A stretch of 64,000 bases of DNA, taken from assembly GCA_910588985.1 (NCBI GenBank), contig CAJURO010000007.1, positions 9,506 to 73,505 of the forward strand, in the 5' to 3' direction. The translations under genes and the position numbers were made by a program. The stretch comes from an uncultured Eggerthellaceae bacterium. GTDB lineage: Bacteria; Actinomycetota; Coriobacteriia; Coriobacteriales; Eggerthellaceae. Under the pieces are notes generated by a model. That model searched no databases. It worked only from the letters and a program-made list of their open reading frames with translations, and was not told the origin of the DNA. Positions 58,802-64,000 of the stretch are shown one piece after another; the stretch's first letter is position 1, and every line of letters begins with the position of its first letter.

Positions 58802-60058
58802 ATGCGTAACCGAGTGTTCTTCGCGCTGTTCACGATCCTCTTCGGTGCATTTGCGGGTGCTTTTGCATGGGCGTTCTTCTTCCTCATGAACATCGGCATC
58901 GACGTGCTCTGGCATCGCGTGCCGAATCTCCTTGAGAGCGCTGGCCTGCCAAGCGTGCTCTATCCGATCGCGTTCTCCACCGCAGGCGGTGCGCTCATCG
59001 GTCTGTTCGCCAAGCGCTTCGGTGCGTATCCCGAGGACATGAACGAGGTCATGGCGAAGGTCAAGCAAACGGGACGCTATGAATACGACCACCTAGGCGC
59101 GTCATTCTTCGGTGCGCTCCTGCCGCTTCTGTTTGGTGGTTCTATCGGTCCCGAGGCGGGGCTTACGGGGGTTATCGCAGGACTGTGCACCTGGGTGGGC
59201 GATCGGCTGCGCTTCGTAGGAGCGGAGATGCGCGAGCTTGCCGAGGCGGGATGCGCTGCGGTCATCTCAGCTATCTTCGCTACGCCCCTATTCGGACTTG
59301 CCGTGCCTATCGTAGGTGCGGCCGATGATTCTGATGGAGTGCGCTTTGCGAGCGAAGTGCGGCTTGGTTCACCCAAGGGGCTTAAGGTAGCGGTCTACAT
59401 CCTTGCAGCAGCATGCGCGCTCGTTGCGATGCTCCTGCTCGGTAGCCTTTTTGGTACGGGAGGAGGCCTCCCGCATTTTTCAGAGATACAGTTTGGATGG
59501 AGGGAGCTTGTCTGGGCGCTTCCGTTGGCGATCATAGGTGCGGCGGCTGGCTGGTTGTTCTTTCCCTTCGGAGTGCTTGCGCGGAAGATATCTACTGCAC
59601 TTGGGTCGCATATTGTCGTGAAGCCCGTGCTTGCAGGGATCGTGCTTGGCCTTCTTGGGACCGCGCTCCCGTTCGTGCTATTTGCTGGTGAGGCGCAAAC
59701 CGAAGAGCTGGCGGCCACGTGGACGGCGTTCGGCGCAGGTGTGCTTGTCGTGACAGGTTTCGTGAAGGTTTTCGCTACGCAGTTCTGCTTGAATCTGGGA
59801 TGGCGCGGCGGCCATTTCTTCCCGATCATCTTCGCTGGCATCTCTATCGGATATGGGTGCGCGACGCTCACTGGCATCGATCCAGTGTTCGCGCTCTGCG
59901 TGGTGTGCGGCACGCTCATCGGCACCGTCATGCGTCAGCCTGTGATGGCAGCACTCCTTCTGTTGCTCGTGTTCCCTGTGAAGGGCGTATTCGTTCTTCT
60001 CATTGCCTGCGCGCTTGGTGCGTTAGTGCCGATCCCTCGCTCTTGGCTTGGGCGTTGA
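58802..60058 (+). CDS. ClC-family chloride channel/antiporter
   Basis: A 418-residue ClC protein with 10 or more hydrophobic segments. The selectivity/gating motif GSIGPEAG (residues 113-120) corresponds to GxxGPE, with Glu118 as the predicted gating glutamate, as in Cl-/H+ exchangers. The GWRGGHFFPIIFAG block near residue 335 is the second anion-binding segment. The first residue of the GSGIP block is not obvious. GGAGGAGGAAA precedes the ATG. Whether it is a channel or an exchanger cannot be decided. Confidence 0.87.
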   Translation: MRNRVFFALFTILFGAFAGAFAWAFFFLMNIGIDVLWHRVPNLLESAGLPSVLYPIAFSTAGGALIGLFAKRFGAYPEDMNEVMAKVKQTGRYEYDHLGASFFGALLPLLFGGSIGPEAGLTGVIAGLCTWVGDRLRFVGAEMRELAEAGCAAVISAIFATPLFGLAVPIVGAADDSDGVRFASEVRLGSPKGLKVAVYILAAACALVAMLLLGSLFGTGGGLPHFSEIQFGWRELVWALPLAIIGAAAGWLFFPFGVLARKISTALGSHIVVKPVLAGIVLGLLGTALPFVLFAGEAQTEELAATWTAFGAGVLVVTGFVKVFATQFCLNLGWRGGHFFPIIFAGISIGYGCATLTGIDPVFALCVVCGTLIGTVMRQPVMAALLLLLVFPVKGVFVLLIACALGALVPIPRSWLGR

Positions 60059-60163
60059 GACACAACATGGCGAAGCGTACTTGATCGCTCGAGAGCGTTT
60101 CGTGGCATAATCTCATTAAGAGGACTGAATTGAGAATCGGGAGCGAAGGCGAAGAGAGTGCGT

Positions 60164-60967
60164 ATGGCAGAGGGCTTGAAGGCGATGGGTGGGCGGTTGC
60201 TCATCACGCGTTTCATGTGCGTCTTTGCGCTCATCCTAGCGTTTGCTTGTGCGGGGTGCGCTTCGCCGCAGACAGATGGTGGCGAAGCATCAGAGCAAGT
60301 GGCAGCTTCTGCTGCATCTGACTCTGCGCAGGGTTTCGAAGTCGCCCCTGCCATCATTCCTTTGCCTGAGTTCACAGGCGTGGCAGCTGTCGAGATCGAT
60401 GGAGGCATTCCCTCATTCACCAATGAGGAGCTTTCGCGCGATGCATCTGCCGTATATGCCCCGCTTGACGAGCTCGGCCGCGCCACGGTTGCATTCGCCA
60501 TGGTGAGCGACGAGACGCGCCCACCTCAAGGGGAGAAGCGGCCCTCGCTCAGCGAGGTGCACCCTTCTGGATGGAACCAGGCTTTCTATGATCATATTCC
60601 AGGGCAAAGCCTGTTCAATCGAAGCCATCTGATCGCATGGAGCTTGAGCGGCGAGGGGGCGAACCCCTGCAATCTCATCACGGGCACAACCTTCATGAAC
60701 CAAGGGACCATGCAGGGATATGAGCAGTCCATCCTCTCTTATATTCGCAACACAGGCAATCATGTGCTTGTTCGCGCAACGCCTATCTATGAAGATGACG
60801 AGCTTGTGGCACGCGGCGTTCACTATGAAGCGCGCTCGATCGAGGATGCTGGTGAGGCAATTAGCATCAACGTTTTCATCTGGAACATCGAGCCAGGCGT
60901 GGAGATCGATTACGCTACGGGCGAAAGCGCGCTGTTACCAGAAGAAAGCGAAGGCCTCACGCAGTGA
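60164..60967 (+). CDS. Secreted DNA/RNA non-specific endonuclease (EndA/NucA type)
   Basis: A protein of about 267 residues with an N-terminal export signal (residues about 12-33, hydrophobic, ending AFACAGCAS, a weak lipobox) and a nuclease domain of the beta-beta-alpha metal type. NRSHLIAWSLSGEGANPCNL contains the catalytic His and the metal-binding Asn. ITGTTFMNQGTMQGYE and LVRATPIYE follow as in DNA-entry nucleases. It degrades extracellular DNA. ATG 60164 is one of several possible starts (GTG 60158, ATG 60185). It overlaps the following MFS gene by 4 bp. Confidence 0.83.
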   Translation: MAEGLKAMGGRLLITRFMCVFALILAFACAGCASPQTDGGEASEQVAASAASDSAQGFEVAPAIIPLPEFTGVAAVEIDGGIPSFTNEELSRDASAVYAPLDELGRATVAFAMVSDETRPPQGEKRPSLSEVHPSGWNQAFYDHIPGQSLFNRSHLIAWSLSGEGANPCNLITGTTFMNQGTMQGYEQSILSYIRNTGNHVLVRATPIYEDDELVARGVHYEARSIEDAGEAISINVFIWNIEPGVEIDYATGESALLPEESEGLTQ

Positions 60968-62205
60968 AGCGGATAGGGGCCGTGGTGACGGTCTGCGCCA
61001 TCATATGCACAGCAGCCATGCTGCGCTCTCCGATCACAGCGATGGGGTCGCTCAGCATGGTGGTGCAGGATGATCTTGCGCTCTCAGCGGCAACGATGGG
61101 ACTTCTCACAACACTGCCTCTCTTGGCATTCGCTGTCTCCTCGCTTTTCATGGGGATCATTGCTAACCGATTCGGGAAAGATCTTGTCTTGACCATAGGG
61201 TGCATGTTGATCGCTCTTGGGATCTTCGTGCGGTCCTCTTTCTCTGGGGTGGGACTGATCACGGGCACGGTGTTGCTTGGCCTTGGCATCTCAGCTGGAA
61301 ATGTGCTGCTACCAGCTGTGGTGAAGGATCGTTTTCCGTTAGCCATTGGTGCGCTCACAGCGCTCTATACCACGACGATGTCTATTTTTGCAGGTGGGGC
61401 TGCGGGTCTAAGCGCAGTGATCGTGGAGAGTGGCATGTCGTGGCAGGCAACCCTTGCGCTCCTTGTCCCGCTTGCTGTTGCAGGTGCGCTCCTCTGGGCA
61501 TGGCTGCATCATCGCAACCATCTTGCGAAGAACGAGAAGCCTGGTATTGGGCAATGCGCTCAGCTCGATCGGAAGAGCCATGCAGAAGCGGGTCGCCCTT
61601 CATTTCGCCTCTCTGATCTTCTCCCCGCGCGCATCATGAAGACACCGCTCACGTGGTGGATCACTGGTCAGTTTGCACTGCAATCGGTTCTGTTCTACTG
61701 CATGGTGGCGTGGATACCGTCCATCCTTGCAGTACGAGGGATCAGCAGGGGAGCCAGAGCGCTTTGCATGACGCTGTTTCCCGTGATGGGCATCTTCTGC
61801 ACCATCTTCGTACCGCCTCTTGCGCAAAGGTTGCGTCGGCAACGCCTTCTTGGTGCTTTGGCGGGAGCGCTGAGCGTGGTGGGCATCGTTTTGCTCTGCG
61901 CGGTCAGCTCTGATGGCATGGCTGTTTTCTCTGTGGCGCTCACAGGATTCGCCCTTGGTGCTCCTTTTTGCTTGTGCATGTTCTATTTCAGCGCTCGTAC
62001 GTCATGCGCTGCTGATTCGGCAAGGCTCTCGAGCATATCGCAGACATTCGGGTATTTGCTTGCTGCTATCGGACCAGCGTGCATGGGATGTATCTTCGAC
62101 ATGACAGGTTCATGGGATGTATCGTTGGTCCTCATGATCGTGATGGCGGTGGGTGTGATGGTGTGCGGTTGGAAGGCTGGCACAGGCGCCATACCTTCTG
62201 AGTAA
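60964..62205 (+). CDS. MFS transporter of the CynX/NimT type
   Basis: A 413-residue 12-helix major facilitator. The N-terminal AAMLRSPITAMGSLS and the MGIIANRFGKDLVLTIG loop are typical of the CynX/NimT (2-nitroimidazole/cyanate transporter-like) group. The start is GTG 60964, overlapping the nuclease stop (GTGA), so the two are translationally coupled. The substrate is unknown. Confidence 0.85.
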   Translation: MKRIGAVVTVCAIICTAAMLRSPITAMGSLSMVVQDDLALSAATMGLLTTLPLLAFAVSSLFMGIIANRFGKDLVLTIGCMLIALGIFVRSSFSGVGLITGTVLLGLGISAGNVLLPAVVKDRFPLAIGALTALYTTTMSIFAGGAAGLSAVIVESGMSWQATLALLVPLAVAGALLWAWLHHRNHLAKNEKPGIGQCAQLDRKSHAEAGRPSFRLSDLLPARIMKTPLTWWITGQFALQSVLFYCMVAWIPSILAVRGISRGARALCMTLFPVMGIFCTIFVPPLAQRLRRQRLLGALAGALSVVGIVLLCAVSSDGMAVFSVALTGFALGAPFCLCMFYFSARTSCAADSARLSSISQTFGYLLAAIGPACMGCIFDMTGSWDVSLVLMIVMAVGVMVCGWKAGTGAIPSE

Positions 62206-62214
62206 GAGTTCGCA

Positions 62215-63111
62215 TCACTCTGCCACGATGATGATGCCGTCGTTCACGTTCACGAACCCTTCACGTTCTAGATCTGCAATGAGCGAGGCGAAGAGCTCGT
62301 CAGCCACTGCTTCGCGTCCTTCTGAGAGTTCGGTCGCATCAAGCGCACGATGCGCCTCGTCAAGCGTGATGCCCCTTGCATGCTTGAGCGCGATGCGCAC
62401 GAGCTCTGCACGCTTTTGGCGCCGCGACCCTTCAAAGGCTGACTGGCGCGCATAGGTCGTGCTCGCGCGTGAGGGATTCTGGCCGCTTTTCTTGAGCTGC
62501 GCTCCGAAGTCAAGCAGCGCATAGTACCAACCTCGTGGGTCAGTTTGGCTTGCCGTGTCTGCGATATAGGGAATGAGGTCTGCATCGGGCACCTTTGAAG
62601 CATCGGGGAAGAGCTCGTGCAAGAAGACAGCGCGGACATTCGTTTCCACGTAGACAGCAGGCTTTTGGTGGGCGAAGGCAAGCACGCCCGCAGCAGTTGC
62701 GGGACCGATCCCTGGAAGCGCGATGAGCTCGTTGAATGTAGCGGGCAACTCGGTTGCTCCTGTGGCAGTAACCTCCACTGCTGCGCGTTTGAGCGCCAGT
62801 GCGCGACGGTTATAGCCAAGGCCTTGCCAGAGTGCCAGAACATCAGAAACGCTGCCCTCTGCGAGCGCTTGGAGCGTGGGGAAGGCCTCAAGGAAGCGCG
62901 TCCAGTATCGCTCCACCCGCGAGACCTGTGTTTGCTGGAGCATGACCTCGGAAACGAGCACGGCATATGCGTCATCAATGCCGCGCCACGGAAGATCGCG
63001 ATAAGCTTCTGCGCCTTCTTCCCACACGCGAGCGATGAAGGCTGCTCGATCCACGTCCCCGCAGGGCCAAAGGGCATCGTTGCGCACCACATTGTAGGTC
63101 GATGAAGCCAT
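62215..63111 (-). CDS. Clusterless MutY-like HhH-GPD DNA glycosylase
   Basis: A 298-residue helix-hairpin-helix glycosylase close to adenine glycosylase MutY, which removes A opposite 8-oxoguanine. The catalytic Glu55 (SEVMLQQTQV) and the HhH ALPGIGPATAAGVLA are present. The usual Asp is replaced by Glu156 (VYVETNVRAVF). The C-terminal [4Fe-4S] loop is absent: the segment after LLDFGAQLKKSG has no Cys and reads RASTTYARQSAFEGSRRQKR. The NUDIX-like domain is also missing. This matches a known clusterless subfamily. ATG 63111 follows TTTGAGGAGACC. Longer starts are unlikely. Confidence 0.85.
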   Translation of the reverse strand: MASSTYNVVRNDALWPCGDVDRAAFIARVWEEGAEAYRDLPWRGIDDAYAVLVSEVMLQQTQVSRVERYWTRFLEAFPTLQALAEGSVSDVLALWQGLGYNRRALALKRAAVEVTATGATELPATFNELIALPGIGPATAAGVLAFAHQKPAVYVETNVRAVFLHELFPDASKVPDADLIPYIADTASQTDPRGWYYALLDFGAQLKKSGQNPSRASTTYARQSAFEGSRRQKRAELVRIALKHARGITLDEAHRALDATELSEGREAVADELFASLIADLEREGFVNVNDGIIIVAE

Positions 63112-63223
63112 GGTCTCCTCAAAGGCAGTCGCTTTTGGCACATTGTCGCATGGAATGATGTCGAGCAGCATTCCGCACATTCAAACATGATACAGTTGAA
63201 AGATGAATAAGGGAGGAAATGGC

Positions 63224-64000
63224 ATGACATCAAAGAATGACCGACGGGTGTATGAGGATATCGAGGCTGAGGGTCACTTGGTCGATTCGAACATCCTCTC
63301 GCGCATCATGGGAGGCATTGTCGAGCTCGAAGGTGAGTTCGAGGTGCTCTCATTCCAGATCGGCCGAGGGAACGAGAATCCCTCTACGATGACCATGCGC
63401 GTCTATGGGCGAGATGGCAATCATCTGACAGAGATGCTGCGTATGCTGCATGGATTAGGCGTCGTGCCAGCCCATCCAGGCAATGTGACCGTACAGCCTG
63501 CTCCTGCTGATGGGGTGTTCCCAGAAGGATTCTACGCTACTACGAACCTTGAGACGCTCGTGCGCATCGATGGGTTCTGGTACCCCGTGCTCGGGACGGA
63601 GATGGATCTTGGCATCTGCGTTGATATAGATGCGAAGCGCGCATGGGGCGTGCCGATCTCAGAGGTACGCGCAGGTGATCCTATCGCAGTAGGGCAAGTG
63701 GGCATTCGTGTTTCCTCCCAGGAGCGTCTTCGTGAAAAAGAGGAGTTCGAATTCATGAACTCCACCGCAAGCAGCGAGAAGCCGAAGGCGCAGATCATTC
63801 GTCAAGCTGCATCGCTACTGCGTGAGGTGCGGGAATCAGGTCAGGCGATCATCGCAGTGGTGGGTCCGGCGGTCATCCATACGGGTGCAGCTGAGCATCT
63901 GCAACGTCTTGTACGCGCAGGCTATGTGAACGTGCTCTTTGGCGGGAACGCGGTTGCCACGCATGATATAGAGTCGGCTCTTTTCGGCACATCCCTTGGC
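63224..64000 (+). CDS. TIGR00300 / ornithine cyclodeaminase-like protein (3' partial)
   Basis: The frame opens at ATG 63224 behind GGGAGGAAA and runs off the window after 259 codons. The start (RRVYEDIEAEGHLVDSNILS, then FEVLSFQIGRGNENPS) matches the LOR/SDH conserved-region N-terminal domain of the TIGR00300 family, whose archaeal member is an NAD-dependent ornithine cyclodeaminase. The later GQAIIAVVGPAVIHTGAAEH and LFGGNAVATHDIESALFGTS begin the Rossmann-like catalytic part. It would turn ornithine into proline and ammonia if the assignment holds. The C-terminal half is not visible. Confidence 0.8.
   Translation, partial: MTSKNDRRVYEDIEAEGHLVDSNILSRIMGGIVELEGEFEVLSFQIGRGNENPSTMTMRVYGRDGNHLTEMLRMLHGLGVVPAHPGNVTVQPAPADGVFPEGFYATTNLETLVRIDGFWYPVLGTEMDLGICVDIDAKRAWGVPISEVRAGDPIAVGQVGIRVSSQERLREKEEFEFMNSTASSEKPKAQIIRQAASLLREVRESGQAIIAVVGPAVIHTGAAEHLQRLVRAGYVNVLFGGNAVATHDIESALFGTSLG

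Noticed and set aside
1..64000. tRNA, rRNA or CRISPR arrays
   Set aside because: I looked for TTCGA-containing T-arms in gaps and for regularly spaced direct repeats and found no convincing case. The four dispersed elements are far apart and not an array.

Overview
The window looks like a chromosomal segment of an anaerobic, asaccharolytic actinobacterium of the class Coriobacteriia, most likely family Eggerthellaceae. The support is the gene content. There are several molybdenum oxidoreductase loci, including three of the pyrogallol transhydroxylase / catechol dehydroxylase type. Each of these sits near an MFS carrier and a LuxR-type regulator with a 12-helix membrane domain. There are also Fe-S-radical-type acyl-CoA dehydratase activation genes, a two-gene SufC-SufB-type Fe-S assembly pair and a DUF5692-like membrane protein. 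I do not claim a genus or species.

Layout. 1-6.4 kb: the tail of an unidentified gene, then an APC permease with an S10 serine carboxypeptidase, a C45/phospholipase-B-like Ntn hydrolase and a bleomycin-hydrolase-type aminopeptidase (peptide use). 6.5-15.9 kb: a PLP aminotransferase, a NifX-like protein, a PPOX flavoprotein, a three-gene acyl-CoA dehydratase activase set, SufB/SufC, a small PQ-loop-like membrane protein and a LysR regulator. 15.9-23.1 kb: dehydroxylase locus 1 (MFS, membrane LuxR, large and small subunits, VOC protein). 23.3-29.6 kb: a YolD-like protein and an SOS-type Y-family polymerase behind a LexA box, then a Tat-exported three-subunit molybdenum reductase (catalytic, four-cluster ferredoxin, NrfD anchor).

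29.8-38.8 kb: K+ channel, membrane-anchored EEP hydrolase, glycerol kinase, a TetR/DUF5692 pair with tandem operators, DegV, a FetAB-type ABC exporter and a cupin. 39.1-51.2 kb: two adjacent dehydroxylase loci. Locus 2 is decayed: the large subunit has a deletion plus frameshift, and the small subunit has an in-frame TGA where its paralogues have Trp. Locus 3 is intact and carries a stand-alone Fe-S domain gene. 51.2-64 kb: HAD phosphatase, soluble hybrid histidine kinase, CmpB-like membrane protein, arylamine N-acetyltransferase, an ABC transporter whose ATPase is fused to a GNAT domain, ClC channel, secreted nuclease, CynX/NimT-like MFS, a clusterless MutY-like glycosylase, and the start of a TIGR00300 (ornithine cyclodeaminase-like) gene.

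The most unusual signal is not a protein. A family of four dispersed elements of about 168 bp (near 9.2, 23.2, 35.7 and 56.4 kb) lies between genes. Each has a nearly invariant core of about 55 nt closed by a long helix whose two arms differ between copies but stay complementary within each copy. This is the signature of a conserved folded RNA, or folded single-stranded DNA, rather than of an ordinary repeat. Two copies keep outer inverted repeats around a GCTCTGTTAA motif, as in a miniature transposon. On the strand I infer as sense, all four copies lie just 3' of a gene.
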